From contig JAEPNQ010000002.1 in NCBI GenBank assembly GCA_017643305.1, positions 1 through 64,000 on the forward strand: a stretch of DNA of 64,000 nucleotides, written 5' to 3'. Below the pieces are notes generated by a model. The model did not search any database, was not told the DNA's origin, and saw nothing but the letters and a program-made list of their open reading frames with translations. The stretch's first letter is position 1. Each line of letters starts with the position of its first letter. This DNA comes from Marinibacterium sp. (GTDB taxonomy: Bacteria; Pseudomonadota; Alphaproteobacteria; Rhodobacterales; Rhodobacteraceae). The translations under genes were made by a program, and so were the position numbers. Of the stretch, positions 19,178-28,259 are shown piece after piece.

Positions 19178-19831
19178 TCAGCCCGGAAGCTTGGTCGTGC
19201 GCAGATACGGGAAGTGGGTGGTAAACTCACCGTATTTGGCTTTGGCGTCTTCGTCACTGACGGCCGTCGGGATGACCACATCACCGCCCGGGGTCCAGTT
19301 GGCCGGGGTTGCGACGTTTTCCTTAGCTGCGGTCTGCAGCCCGTCCAATGCGCGCAACACTTCGGCAAAGTTGCGGCCCACATTCATCGGATAGGTCATG
19401 GACAGTTTCAGCTTTTTGTCCGGCCCAATGATAAATATCGACCGCACGGTCGCGCTGTCATTCGGGGTCCGCCCGTCGGGCAAGTAAGCCTCGGCGGGCA
19501 GCATATCGAATGCTTTAGAGACTGCCAGGCCATCATCGGCAATAATGGGAAAACCCGCCGTGGTCCCAGCGAAGCTTTCGATGTCGCCCTTCCACTTACG
19601 GTGATCTTCGACACCGTCAACGGAAACGCCGATCACCTTGGTGCCCCGCGCGGCCCATTCATTGGCCAGCTGTGACACCGCGCCAAATTCGGTAGTGCAG
19701 ACCGGCGTAAAATCCTTCGGATGCGAAAACAGGATCGCCCAGCTATCGCCAACCCAGTCGTGGAACTGAATCGTACCCTGATCGGTTTCAGCCGTAAAAT
19801 CGGGTACGGTGTCGTTGATACGCAAACCCAT
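19178..19831 (-). CDS. 1-Cys peroxiredoxin (Prx6 type)
   Basis: 217 residues. The peroxidatic Cys45 sits in HPKDFTPVCTTE; it is the only Cys in the protein, which marks a 1-Cys enzyme. The long C-terminal domain (AKYGEFTTHFPYLRTTKLPG) is typical of the Prx6 subgroup. Reduces hydrogen peroxide and organic peroxides in the cytosol. The start at 19831 (MGLRINDTVPDF) has GGAGA upstream; the frame is open to 19867 but the extra codons have no support. Divergent from the aldehyde dehydrogenase. Confidence 0.93.
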   Translation of the reverse strand: MGLRINDTVPDFTAETDQGTIQFHDWVGDSWAILFSHPKDFTPVCTTEFGAVSQLANEWAARGTKVIGVSVDGVEDHRKWKGDIESFAGTTAGFPIIADDGLAVSKAFDMLPAEAYLPDGRTPNDSATVRSIFIIGPDKKLKLSMTYPMNVGRNFAEVLRALDGLQTAAKENVATPANWTPGGDVVIPTAVSDEDAKAKYGEFTTHFPYLRTTKLPG

Positions 19832-19989
19832 TGTGGTCTCCATCTTTAAGGTTTTCCTGAACACCATGTAGGCACCTCTGACGGTGTCTGCATCCCTCTC
19901 TTGCAGTTCCAGAGGACGGGTGACAATGTGCCGCCCGAACGGCCAGCCGAACGGCGCGGTGTTCGCTGCAATTTCCCGAGAGGACTGTC

Positions 19990-21429
19990 ATGCTCGAAAA
20001 GCGCGAATTCTATATCAATGGTCAGTGGGTTGCTCCGTCTGCATCCAACGACGTCCAAGTTATCGACCCCTCAACCGAGGAACCCTGTGCGGTTATCTCC
20101 CTAGGCTCGGAGGCGGACACAAACGCCGCTGTGGCCGCCGCCAAAGCTGCGCTGCCGGAATGGATGGCCCTGCCAGCATCGGAACGAATCGCGTTCGTAG
20201 CCAAGCTGCTGGAGCTTTATGCAGCGCGCAACGAAGACCTGGCGCAGGCGATCAGCATGGAAATGGGCGCACCAATCGATATGGCCCGCACACAGCAGTT
20301 TGGGGCTGGTGCATGGCATCTGAAAAACTTCCTGAAAGCTGCAGAGAATTTTGAGTTCGACCATGCGCTGAACGAAAAATCCCCGAACGACCGCATCATT
20401 CACGAAGCGGTGGGTGTCGCTGCCCTGATCACCCCTTGGAACTGGCCGATGAACCAGATCACGCTCAAGGTCGGCGCGGCCGCCGTAGCTGGGTGCACCA
20501 TGGTGCTGAAACCGTCCGAACAAAGCCCGCTGAACGCCATGGTTTTTGCCGAACTAATGGACGAAGCCGGGTTCCCTGCCGGAGTCTTCAATCTGGTCAA
20601 CGGCGATGGACCAGGTGTCGGCACACAGCTGTCGGGACATCCGGACGTGGATATGGTCAGCTTCACTGGCTCCACCCGCGCCGGCCAGGCAATTTCCAAA
20701 AACGCGGCCAACACGCTCAAGCGTGTGCATCTGGAACTGGGCGGCAAAGGGGCCAACCTGATCTTTGCAGATGCAGATGAAAAGGCCGTCAAGCGCGGCG
20801 TGCTGCATATGATGAACAACACGGGCCAGTCCTGCAACGCGCCCAGCCGTATGCTGGTGCAACGCCCGATCTACGATGAGGCCGTTGAAACCGCCCGCGA
20901 AGTGGCCGAAGCCGTGACAGTCGGCAATGCCCATGATGAAGGCCGCCACATCGGCCCTGTCGTGAACGAAGTACAGTGGAACAAGATCCAGGACCTGATC
21001 CAGAAGGGCATCGACGAAGGTGCACGCCTTGTCGCCGGGGGCACTGGGCGTCCGGACGGGCTAAACAAGGGCTTCTTTGTGAAACCTACGGTCTTTGCCG
21101 ACGTCAACAACGACATGACCATCGCGCGCGAAGAAATCTTTGGCCCGGTTCTGTCGATCCTGCCCTTCGATACCGAAGAAGAGGCCGTGGCCATCGCCAA
21201 TGACACGCCCTACGGGCTGACGAACTATGTCCAGTCCACAGATGGCGACCGGTGCAACCGGATGGCGCGGCAGTTGCGGTCCGGCATGGTCGAAATGAAC
21301 GGCGCAGCGCGATCAGCAGGCTCACCTTTCGGCGGCATGAAGCAGTCCGGCAATGGCCGCGAAGGCGGTACCTGGGGCATTGAAGATTTCCTCGAAGTCA
21401 AAGCTGTCGGCGGCTGGGCCGCAGGCTGA
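19990..21429 (+). CDS. NAD(P)-dependent aldehyde dehydrogenase
   Basis: 479 residues of the ALDH superfamily. ITPWNWPMNQ is the cofactor-binding Asn region, LELGGKGANLIFADAD holds the general-base Glu, and NNTGQSCNAPSRMLV holds the catalytic Cys. The C-terminal EEIFGPVLSILPFDTEEEAV and PFGGMKQSGNGREGG motifs are intact. Oxidises an aldehyde to the acid; the substrate is not predictable. It stands alone, divergent from the peroxiredoxin, and is followed by a 14-bp perfect hairpin. Confidence 0.93.
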   Translation: MLEKREFYINGQWVAPSASNDVQVIDPSTEEPCAVISLGSEADTNAAVAAAKAALPEWMALPASERIAFVAKLLELYAARNEDLAQAISMEMGAPIDMARTQQFGAGAWHLKNFLKAAENFEFDHALNEKSPNDRIIHEAVGVAALITPWNWPMNQITLKVGAAAVAGCTMVLKPSEQSPLNAMVFAELMDEAGFPAGVFNLVNGDGPGVGTQLSGHPDVDMVSFTGSTRAGQAISKNAANTLKRVHLELGGKGANLIFADADEKAVKRGVLHMMNNTGQSCNAPSRMLVQRPIYDEAVETAREVAEAVTVGNAHDEGRHIGPVVNEVQWNKIQDLIQKGIDEGARLVAGGTGRPDGLNKGFFVKPTVFADVNNDMTIAREEIFGPVLSILPFDTEEEAVAIANDTPYGLTNYVQSTDGDRCNRMARQLRSGMVEMNGAARSAGSPFGGMKQSGNGREGGTWGIEDFLEVKAVGGWAAG

Positions 21430-21434
21430 TCCAG

Positions 21435-21470
21435 ATCTGGCCGGGCGCGGTATGCTGCGCCCGGCCAGAT
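21435..21470 (+). terminator. Very stable hairpin after the aldehyde dehydrogenase
   Basis: ATCTGGCCGGGCGC and its perfect complement (14 bp) flank an 8-base loop six bases after the stop codon. No T-run follows, so it may act as an mRNA 3'-end stabiliser or a Rho-assisted site instead of a classical terminator. Confidence 0.6.
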
Positions 21471-21528
21471 GCCACCGCGTCCGATTGCGGCGGTGGACTT
21501 TGACATGGCAAGCAGGCAAAGCAACGCC

Positions 21529-22368
21529 ATGATCATTTGCAGGCTCCATGGCAGGCTGGGCAACCAGATGTTCCAATACGCGGCAGCCCGCGCCATGTCG
21601 GCACGGCTGGGCGCTCCGGTGGCGCTGGACCCGCGCGAAGCACTTACAAAGGGCGAAGGGGTGCTGACCCGCGTCTTCGATCTGCCATTGTCAGACAGCC
21701 CCCACCTGCCCCCAACCCGTACTAATATGCCCGCCTATCTGGCCTGGCGCTGGCTGGGCCTGTCGCCCCGGTTCCGGCGCGAACGGCACCTGGACTATAA
21801 TGCTGAAATCGGAAACTGGACCGCCCCTTGTTATTTGCACGGCTACTGGCAATCAGAACGCTATTTTGCCCAACAGGCAGCTATCATCCGCACCGATTTC
21901 ACCTTTCCTGATTTTACCAACAGCCAGAATGCCGACATGGCCGCCCGGATCGCAGAAACCAACGCCATTGCCCTGCATGTGCGGCGCGGTGACTACCTCG
22001 CCCTCGGCCAGCACGCCGTGTGTGATGAGGCGTATTACCTAGCCGCCCTAGATACCGTTCGCGAAGGTATAGAAAACCCCACTGTCTATGTCTTCTCGGA
22101 TGACCCCGACTGGGCCAAATCTAACCTGCCGCTGCCATGTGAAAAGGTGGTGGTCGATTTCAACGGGCCGGAAACCGACTTCGAAGACATGCGTCTGATG
22201 TCGCTTTGCCAGCATAACGTCATAGGCAATTCCTCGTTCTCTTGGTGGGCTGCCTGGCTGAACGCCAACCCCGACAAACGGGTCGCGGGACCCGACAGGT
22301 GGTTCGGGGACTCGACGCTCAGCAACCCAGATATCCTCCCTGTGGGCTGGCTGCGCGTACCTGTCTAG
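21529..22368 (+). CDS. Glycosyltransferase family 11 (alpha-1,2-fucosyltransferase-like)
   Basis: About 279 residues. The N-terminal RLHGRLGNQMFQYAAARAMS and the central ALHVRRGDYL (HxRRxD, GDP-sugar binding) are the diagnostic GT11 blocks; YVFSDDPDWAKSNL and NSSFSWWAAWL complete the family pattern. Predicted to transfer fucose (or a related sugar) from GDP-fucose to a surface glycan. The family usually starts at MII(C/V)RL, hence 21529; an upstream ATG at 21505 has a better GGTGGA. The stop overlaps the convergent pseudouridine synthase stop. Confidence 0.85.
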   Translation: MIICRLHGRLGNQMFQYAAARAMSARLGAPVALDPREALTKGEGVLTRVFDLPLSDSPHLPPTRTNMPAYLAWRWLGLSPRFRRERHLDYNAEIGNWTAPCYLHGYWQSERYFAQQAAIIRTDFTFPDFTNSQNADMAARIAETNAIALHVRRGDYLALGQHAVCDEAYYLAALDTVREGIENPTVYVFSDDPDWAKSNLPLPCEKVVVDFNGPETDFEDMRLMSLCQHNVIGNSSFSWWAAWLNANPDKRVAGPDRWFGDSTLSNPDILPVGWLRVPV

Positions 22369-23018
22369 AAAGGCGTCTTGGCGCGGAAGATCATCGACAC
22401 CCCGCCTTCGGGGTTTTTCAGCCGCAGCTCTTCGGCATGCAACATCATGCGGGGATATTCGCCCGCCGTTTCAGGCGCATACAGCGGATCGCCCAGAATC
22501 GGGTGCCCTAAGGCCAGCATATGCACCCGCAACTGGTGGCTGCGCCCGGTCTTGGGCATCAGCCGTACCCGCGTTTCAACGTTGGCGGCCCGTACAACCC
22601 GCCAGTCGGTTACCGCCGGCTTCCCCGTGTCATGACACACTTTCTGCAGCGGTCGGTTCGGCCAGTCCACGATCAACGGCAAATCCACGGTCCCGGTCTT
22701 CTCTGAAATTCGGCCCGCCACGCGCGCCACGTAAATCTTCTTCGTATAGCGTTTTTCAAACTGCAGCCCCAGATGCCGCTGCGCATGCGGGGTCAAGCCA
22801 AATACCATGACACCGGATGTGTCCCGGTCCAGCCGATGCACAAGCAACGCTTCGGGAAACGCTGCCTGCACGCGCGACAGCATGCAATCGGCCAGATGCG
22901 CGCCCTTGCCAGGCACGCTCAGCAACCCGTGCGGTTTGTTGACCACGAGAAGCTGAGCGTCTTCGTGGATCACCTCCAGCGGGACATCAGGGGGAGTGTA
23001 TTCAGTCGACACGCTCAT
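22365..23018 (-). CDS. RluA-family pseudouridine synthase
   Basis: 217 residues. The catalytic motif VHRLDRDTSGVMVFG (Asp in HRLDxxTSG) and TGRSHQLRVHM are both intact. There is no S4 domain, which fits the short RluA-type enzymes that modify 23S rRNA U746 and tRNA U32; the exact target is inferred. The start MSVSTEYTPPDVPLEVIHED is typical. Confidence 0.9.
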   Translation of the reverse strand: MSVSTEYTPPDVPLEVIHEDAQLLVVNKPHGLLSVPGKGAHLADCMLSRVQAAFPEALLVHRLDRDTSGVMVFGLTPHAQRHLGLQFEKRYTKKIYVARVAGRISEKTGTVDLPLIVDWPNRPLQKVCHDTGKPAVTDWRVVRAANVETRVRLMPKTGRSHQLRVHMLALGHPILGDPLYAPETAGEYPRMMLHAEELRLKNPEGGVSMIFRAKTPF

Positions 23019-23159
23019 GCACGGCTGGTGGCACAGAAGCGGTCAAACTTCCAGCCCGCCCACCGCGCGTAACGGCGCGTCAGGCTTGCCGTGCACAAGG
23101 GCGATGGGCCATGTTCCCCCAAACCGCACTGCAAGCGCGGGTTAGACAGGGAAAAAACG

Positions 23160-23585
23160 ATGAGCTTTGAAAACCTCCACCCGACAATTGCCGAGATGCT
23201 GGACGTGGTCGCCGCAGGTGACGAAACGGCGATCGGCCCGCTGCTGTCCAAAGACGTCCGCTTCCAGCCACCCACCTACTGGGCCACATGGACGGGGCGT
23301 GAACCCGTTGCCGCCGTTCTCGGCCATGTCAGCGCAGTGTTTTCCGATTTCCGCTATCGCCGGATCATGGGTGACGGCAATGATTGGGCTTTGGAGTTTC
23401 AATGCAAGGTCGGCGATCTGGACGCTGTGGGCGTTGACCTCATTACGATTGGTGAGGACGGGCTGATCGAAAACTTTGAGGTCGTTATGCGACCGCACAA
23501 ATCGGTGAGCGCGTTGCGCGATGCGATGAACAAACGCGTCATGACTGACGCGCGGTTCCTGAAATTCAAGGAAGCATTGAGCTAA
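23160..23585 (+). CDS. NTF2-like fold protein (SnoaL-like)
   Basis: 141 residues with the NTF2/SnoaL layout: an N-terminal helix (PTIAEMLDVVAAGDETAIGPLL), VRFQPPTYW, then strands ending in DGLIENFEVVMRPHKSVSAL. AGGGAAA precedes the ATG at 23160; the frame is open from 23091 without support. Divergent from the pseudouridine synthase. Function unknown. Confidence 0.82.
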   Translation: MSFENLHPTIAEMLDVVAAGDETAIGPLLSKDVRFQPPTYWATWTGREPVAAVLGHVSAVFSDFRYRRIMGDGNDWALEFQCKVGDLDAVGVDLITIGEDGLIENFEVVMRPHKSVSALRDAMNKRVMTDARFLKFKEALS

Positions 23586-23717
23586 GGCACCGCAATGGCT
23601 GAGCGCATGTGAAAAGTCTCGCATCCAGGGATCGAAACCCCCGATTCCATCAATCTCAGCACGACTTTGCGTGTGCACCTTACACTGGTTTCGCGCGCAA
23701 AGCCTACGCAGCCGCGC

Positions 23718-26162
23718 TCAGGCCCGGACCCTCTCTGACTTCGGATCATACGGCGGTTTCAGTGAGGCCAGCGCAGCCACCCGCGTGCCGCACACATCAA
23801 TTTCAAAGCTCGACCCCAATAGCTGATCCGCCTTTTCACCGGCGCAAGGTACATACCCCATGCCAATTGCCGCGCCTAGATGGTGACCGTAAGCACCGGA
23901 ACTCAGGTAGCCTACAATCTCCCCATCCCGCAGGATCGGTTCGTTGTGATATAGCAGCGGTTCGGGGTCTTTCAGCTGAAACTGCACCAGCCGGGTCTGC
24001 AACCCTTCATCCTTCTTGCGCAGCACTGCATCACGACCAATGAAATCGGGTTTGGCGGTCTTCACGGCAAAGCCCAGCCCGGCCTCCAGCACGTGGTCTT
24101 CGCAGGTGATGTCATGGCCGAAATGGCGGAAAGCTTTTTCGATTCGGGCACAGTCCATCATATGCATGCCGCAAAGTTTCAGGCCCATGTCCTGCCCAGC
24201 CTCCCACAGGGTTTCAAACACATGGCCCGCCATGTCGGCGCTGACATAAATCTCCCATCCCAGTTCGCCCACATAAGACACGCGATGCACCCGGGCGAGG
24301 CCAAGGCCCAGCTCAATCTCCTGCGCCGTGCCAAAGGGGTTTGCGGCGTTGGAGAAATCATTGGGCGACACCTTCTGCAGCAACGTGCGGGCGTTCGGCC
24401 CCATCACCGCCAGCACGCCTTCAGAAGCGGTTAAATCGGTGACAGTGATGCGCGCGTCCCGCTCTCTTCCGCTCCGCAGCAGCCAAGTCTGATCCGCCAG
24501 CCGCGTCGCCGCCGGGGTGACCACCAAATAGACGGTTTCCGACAGGCGGGTCACGGTTACATCCGCCTCAATCCCGCCGCTGCAGTTGAGGAACTGGGTA
24601 TAGACGATCTTGCCCAGAGGCACTGACATTTCGGCCCCACAAACAAGGTTCAGAAACGCCTCTGCATCCGGTCCTTCGACCCGAAGTTTGCCAAAGGATG
24701 ACATGTCGTACATGCCTACATTTGTGCGCACCGCGTTCAGTTCCGCTGCAACATTGCCAAAGAAGTTCTGGCGCTTCCAGCTATAGCGATAGTCCTGCTC
24801 CTGCCCGTCATCAGCAAACCAATTGGCGCGTTCCCACCCCGCCAGTTCACCGAAGACAGCCCTGTTTTCCGCCAGATGGTGATGGAAGGGCGTGCGTCTG
24901 ACCCCACGCGCCGTGGCCTTTTGGCGGTAGGGGTAGTGATCGGCATAAAGCAGCCCCAACGTTTCGGTGGAGCGTTCCATCAGATAGCGTTTGTTGCCCT
25001 GGAACGGGTGCATGCGACTGATATCTACATCGCCCAGATCGAACGGTTTTTCGCCATTCTCCATCCACTGGGCCAGCGCCATCCCGGCCCCGCCGGCAGA
25101 CTGGATCCCGATGGAATTGAACCCGGCAGCAACCCAGACATTGTCCATTTCGGGCGCAAGACCCAAGTGATAGGCATCATCCGGCGTGAAGCTTTCCGGA
25201 CCGTTGAAGAAGGTGTGGATGCCCGCGCTGCCCAGCATCGGCATGCGGCTCACCGCCGCCTCCAGGATCGGTTCGAAATGGTCGAAATCCTCAGGGAGCT
25301 GGTCAAACTCAAAATTATCAGGAATCGGGCCCCAGGGTTTCGACACAGGCTCAAACGCACCCAGCATCATCTTGCCCGCGTCTTCCTTGTAGTAGGCGCA
25401 TTCGTCAGGCACGCGTAGGACCGGCATCTGGGTCAGACCCGCGATCGGCTCAGATACTATGTAGAAATGTTCACAGGCCTGCAGCGGCACGTTGGTATTC
25501 AGCATGCGCCCCACCTCGTGGCCCCACATACCCGCGCAGTTGACCACCATATCACAGGCAATGTCTCCCTGATCGCCAGTTTCGTTTTGCCAAGTAACCC
25601 CTGTAATCCGACGACCGTCGCGGGTGACGCATGTGACCTTGGTGCGTTCGGCCACCACCGCGCCCTGCTGGCGCGCGCCCTTGGCCATGGCCAGCGCGAT
25701 ATTGGCAGGATCAGCCTGACCGTCAGTGGGCAGCCAGACACCGCCGGTTACGTTATCTATATTGATATGTTCGTAGCGCGCCTTGACCTCGGACGGGGAC
25801 AGTTCCTCCACCGGGACCCCAAAGGCACGGGCCATGGCGGCATTACGGTACAGCTCTTCCAAACGTTCATCAGTGAGCGCGACCGAGACCGAACCCACCT
25901 GCCGCATCCCTGTGGCAACGCCAGTTTCCGCCTCGAGCCCCATGTAAAGCTCCGCCGAATAGCGCGCCAGCTTGGTCATGTTGGAGCTGGCCCGCAGCTG
26001 TCCGATCAGGCCCGCCGCATGCCATGTGGTGCCAGAGGTGAGCTGTTTGCGTTCCAGCAGGACCACATCGGTCCAACCAAGTTTAGTGAGGTGATAGGCC
26101 ACAGAGCAGCCGACCACGCCACCGCCGATGATGACCACTTGGGCCTGAGTTGGAATGGTCAT
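23718..26162 (-). CDS. FAD-dependent dimethylglycine/sarcosine dehydrogenase-like protein with GcvT domains (second copy)
   Basis: 814 residues. The N-terminal DAO-type Rossmann domain (VVIIGGGVVGCSVAYHL) carries TTWHAAG, where the His corresponds to the covalent FAD attachment site of dimethylglycine and sarcosine dehydrogenases. From about residue 430 the C-terminal half is GcvT-like (GMYDMSSFGKLRVEGPDAEAFL, GELGWEIYV, CARIEKAFRHFG), the tetrahydrofolate-binding part that captures the released methyl as methylene-THF. Expected reaction: oxidative N-demethylation of dimethylglycine, sarcosine or a similar methylamine. Last gene of the operon, separated from the methyltransferase gene by 130 bp with hairpins. 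GGAGAT precedes the ATG. Confidence 0.88.
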   Translation of the reverse strand: MTIPTQAQVVIIGGGVVGCSVAYHLTKLGWTDVVLLERKQLTSGTTWHAAGLIGQLRASSNMTKLARYSAELYMGLEAETGVATGMRQVGSVSVALTDERLEELYRNAAMARAFGVPVEELSPSEVKARYEHINIDNVTGGVWLPTDGQADPANIALAMAKGARQQGAVVAERTKVTCVTRDGRRITGVTWQNETGDQGDIACDMVVNCAGMWGHEVGRMLNTNVPLQACEHFYIVSEPIAGLTQMPVLRVPDECAYYKEDAGKMMLGAFEPVSKPWGPIPDNFEFDQLPEDFDHFEPILEAAVSRMPMLGSAGIHTFFNGPESFTPDDAYHLGLAPEMDNVWVAAGFNSIGIQSAGGAGMALAQWMENGEKPFDLGDVDISRMHPFQGNKRYLMERSTETLGLLYADHYPYRQKATARGVRRTPFHHHLAENRAVFGELAGWERANWFADDGQEQDYRYSWKRQNFFGNVAAELNAVRTNVGMYDMSSFGKLRVEGPDAEAFLNLVCGAEMSVPLGKIVYTQFLNCSGGIEADVTVTRLSETVYLVVTPAATRLADQTWLLRSGRERDARITVTDLTASEGVLAVMGPNARTLLQKVSPNDFSNAANPFGTAQEIELGLGLARVHRVSYVGELGWEIYVSADMAGHVFETLWEAGQDMGLKLCGMHMMDCARIEKAFRHFGHDITCEDHVLEAGLGFAVKTAKPDFIGRDAVLRKKDEGLQTRLVQFQLKDPEPLLYHNEPILRDGEIVGYLSSGAYGHHLGAAIGMGYVPCAGEKADQLLGSSFEIDVCGTRVAALASLKPPYDPKSERVRA

Positions 26163-26195
26163 TGGGGTATCTCCTGTGTAATCGGGAGGGGAGGC

Positions 26196-26251
26196 AGATT
26201 ATTCTCCGAATAATCTACAGTTGGGGCGGTGCCCCCGTCGCATACAGCGAC
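26196..26251 (-). repeat. Hairpin cluster between the methyltransferase gene and the second dehydrogenase
   Basis: Three inverted repeats in a row: AGATTATTC/GAATAATCT (9 bp perfect, 26196-26216), GGGGC/GCCCC (26223-26235) and GTCGC/GCGAC (26237-26251). The surrounding sequence resembles an intergenic element I remember as recurrent in Roseobacter genomes. It could be an internal mRNA processing or partial termination site. Confidence 0.5.
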
Positions 26252-26292
26252 ATCCCCAGAGTATTTGGACAAAAGTAAGGGGGTAGGATACA

Positions 26293-27192
26293 TCAAACGA
26301 TCTCGTACCCCGCAGCGCGCAGACGGTCCGCAAGAACAGAGATATGGGCCGGGCCAACCTCGCAACAGCCACCGATGATCGTCGCGCCCTGGTCCAACCA
26401 ACTCATGGCGATATCGGCATAGGCATCCGGCCCTAGGTCTGTGCGTTGTGTGAGGGCATCGACCGTGGGCGCATCTCTAAGAAAGCCCTGGGAAATTTCG
26501 GTAAACCCATTCGCGTAGGCGCCAAACGTGCCAGTTATGTCTTTCATAACGCTGAGCGCATCAGTGATGGCCTCGGGCCGGGAACAATTGATCAAAACGG
26601 CTTGCGGTCTGTGTGTGGCGACCAAAGGAGCGAGTTCGCTGATCGGTTCCCCCGACCGCAGGCGCGTGCCATCGCTGTCATCGACCGTGACCGCCAGCCA
26701 GACCGGCAAATTGGTTTGCGATGCCGCCAGCAGCGCACCTTCGGCCTGCTCCACGGACGCCATTGTTTCAAACAGTAGCAGGTCCACCTGATTTTCCAGA
26801 TGCGCGATGCTTTTTGCATACATCTCCGCCGCTTCATTAGGCGGCGGGCAGCGGTCAGGTCGATAGGAGGCCATAAGGGGCCCAAGCGCGCCAGCGATCC
26901 GTCCAGCCCCGGCAGCATCGCGCGCAGCCTGGGCGATTTCTAGCGCGCGGGAGACTATATCGGGCACTGGGACGCCCAAATCACCCATTTGTTCGAACCG
27001 GTCATAGAGCACGGCGTAGGTATTGGTTGTGATCACAGTAGCACCCGCTGCAACGTAGTCGTCATGAACCGCGCGCAGCAGGTCAGGGTGGTTGAGCATG
27101 ACCGAGGTGGACCAGAACGGGGTTGGGGCCTCGGATCCGCGTTGCACCAGCTCCTGGCCGATGGATCCATCAAGAAGGGTGACTTTGGTCAT
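26293..27192 (-). CDS. Homocysteine S-methyltransferase family protein (betaine-homocysteine methyltransferase-like)
   Basis: 299 residues. The zinc-binding Cys residues are present: NCSRPEA and GGCCEVGPAHI near the C-terminus; LLDGSIGQELVQRG at the N-terminus is the family start. Transfers a methyl group to homocysteine to make methionine. Flanked by two dimethylglycine/sarcosine dehydrogenase-like genes, the methyl donor is probably glycine betaine, giving dimethylglycine; this substrate is inferred from context. The ATG overlaps the MDR gene's stop (ATGA), so translation is coupled. No cobalamin-binding domain. Confidence 0.88.
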   Translation of the reverse strand: MTKVTLLDGSIGQELVQRGSEAPTPFWSTSVMLNHPDLLRAVHDDYVAAGATVITTNTYAVLYDRFEQMGDLGVPVPDIVSRALEIAQAARDAAGAGRIAGALGPLMASYRPDRCPPPNEAAEMYAKSIAHLENQVDLLLFETMASVEQAEGALLAASQTNLPVWLAVTVDDSDGTRLRSGEPISELAPLVATHRPQAVLINCSRPEAITDALSVMKDITGTFGAYANGFTEISQGFLRDAPTVDALTQRTDLGPDAYADIAMSWLDQGATIIGGCCEVGPAHISVLADRLRAAGYEIV

Positions 27193-28259
27193 GCTGAGGT
27201 TTCCGATAGAAGAAGAACCAGTTTGCCGGGATATGTTTTGGCGACAAAATCTTCCTGCGCCTTTGCAATATCCTTCAGCGGGTAAGTTTTTGAGATCAGA
27301 GGGCGCACGGACCCCTGGTTGATCAGATCCACCAAGGTCGCAAAAATCTCGCGTGGTTGATAGGTGGCGCCGAGGATGGTCCGGTCCGGCAGATAGATCT
27401 CGCGCAGATCCGCTGATACGATGGGACCTGCAATGGCCCCGGATACCGCATAGTGGCCACCCGGTTTCAAGGCACGGATCAAGTCAGCAAAGCCTCGGCC
27501 GCCCACCACGTCGATGACAATGTCAAAGTGTGACTCCGGCGGTACTTCGGTGCGGTCCAGAAGATTTTGGGCCCCAGCGGCGCAGACCGACGCGGCCTTG
27601 GCCGGAGCAGTCTGGCCGGTGACGGACGCACCAAGATAGGTGGCGAGCTGAACTGCGGCCAGCCCCACGCCACCCGACGCGCCGGTGACCAACACGGATA
27701 GACCCGGCGCAACGCCTGCCCGGTGCAGCAGGTTCCACGCTGTCCCGTAAGCACATGGCATCGCCGCAATCTCAGTGTCGGATAGCGGGGAGTCAGTGAC
27801 ATCGAAAAGGTCGGTGGCATCCATTAAGCAGTATTGCGCGAACGCCCCATCCAGTTCGGAGCCCAGAGCGATGAAGGCGTACGGGTTCTTGACCGTCGGA
27901 CGCGGCAGGTTGATCTGGCTGGTTACGCGCTGCTCCAGGCGGAAACCGGACACACCCGAACCAAGTGCCGCTACCCGGCCACACAGGTCTCCGCCCTGAA
28001 TTCGTGGGAAATCCAACGTACCGCCCCAGCCGCCATCCTCAACATGGCCACCAGTGTTCTCGGTGGCGGTCGTGACCTCGGGCGCGTACCATCCGATGCG
28101 CGAGTTGATGTCGGTGTTGTTCACACCCGCCGCCAAAACGCGAACCAGAACCTGACCGGGCCCCGGTTGCGGCACAGGAATATCATCGCGCCAGATCAGC
28201 ATCTCAGGCCCACCATGGCCGACCAGTTGGACACCGGACATATGGGCAGGCAATGTCAC
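27189..28259 (-). CDS. MDR-family zinc-independent quinone oxidoreductase/alcohol dehydrogenase-like protein
   Basis: 356 residues. GroES-like N-terminal domain (VLVRVLAAGVNNTDINSRIGWY) and Rossmann domain with VLVTGASGGVGLAAVQLA. The NNTDINxRxGxY pattern belongs to the quinone oxidoreductase branch; no complete catalytic or structural zinc ligand set is seen. The start at 28259 is GTG in a GTGA overlap with the upstream gene and has AAGG before it; an ATG at 28241 is the alternative. Placed between two demethylation genes, it may handle an aldehyde or enone intermediate, but this is a guess. Confidence 0.82.
   Translation of the reverse strand: MTLPAHMSGVQLVGHGGPEMLIWRDDIPVPQPGPGQVLVRVLAAGVNNTDINSRIGWYAPEVTTATENTGGHVEDGGWGGTLDFPRIQGGDLCGRVAALGSGVSGFRLEQRVTSQINLPRPTVKNPYAFIALGSELDGAFAQYCLMDATDLFDVTDSPLSDTEIAAMPCAYGTAWNLLHRAGVAPGLSVLVTGASGGVGLAAVQLATYLGASVTGQTAPAKAASVCAAGAQNLLDRTEVPPESHFDIVIDVVGGRGFADLIRALKPGGHYAVSGAIAGPIVSADLREIYLPDRTILGATYQPREIFATLVDLINQGSVRPLISKTYPLKDIAKAQEDFVAKTYPGKLVLLLSETSA

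Noticed and set aside
23586..23717. tRNA-like fragment (T-loop-like TTCGATC on the minus strand)
   Set aside because: The flanking bases do not form a T-stem, and no anticodon or acceptor stem can be drawn.
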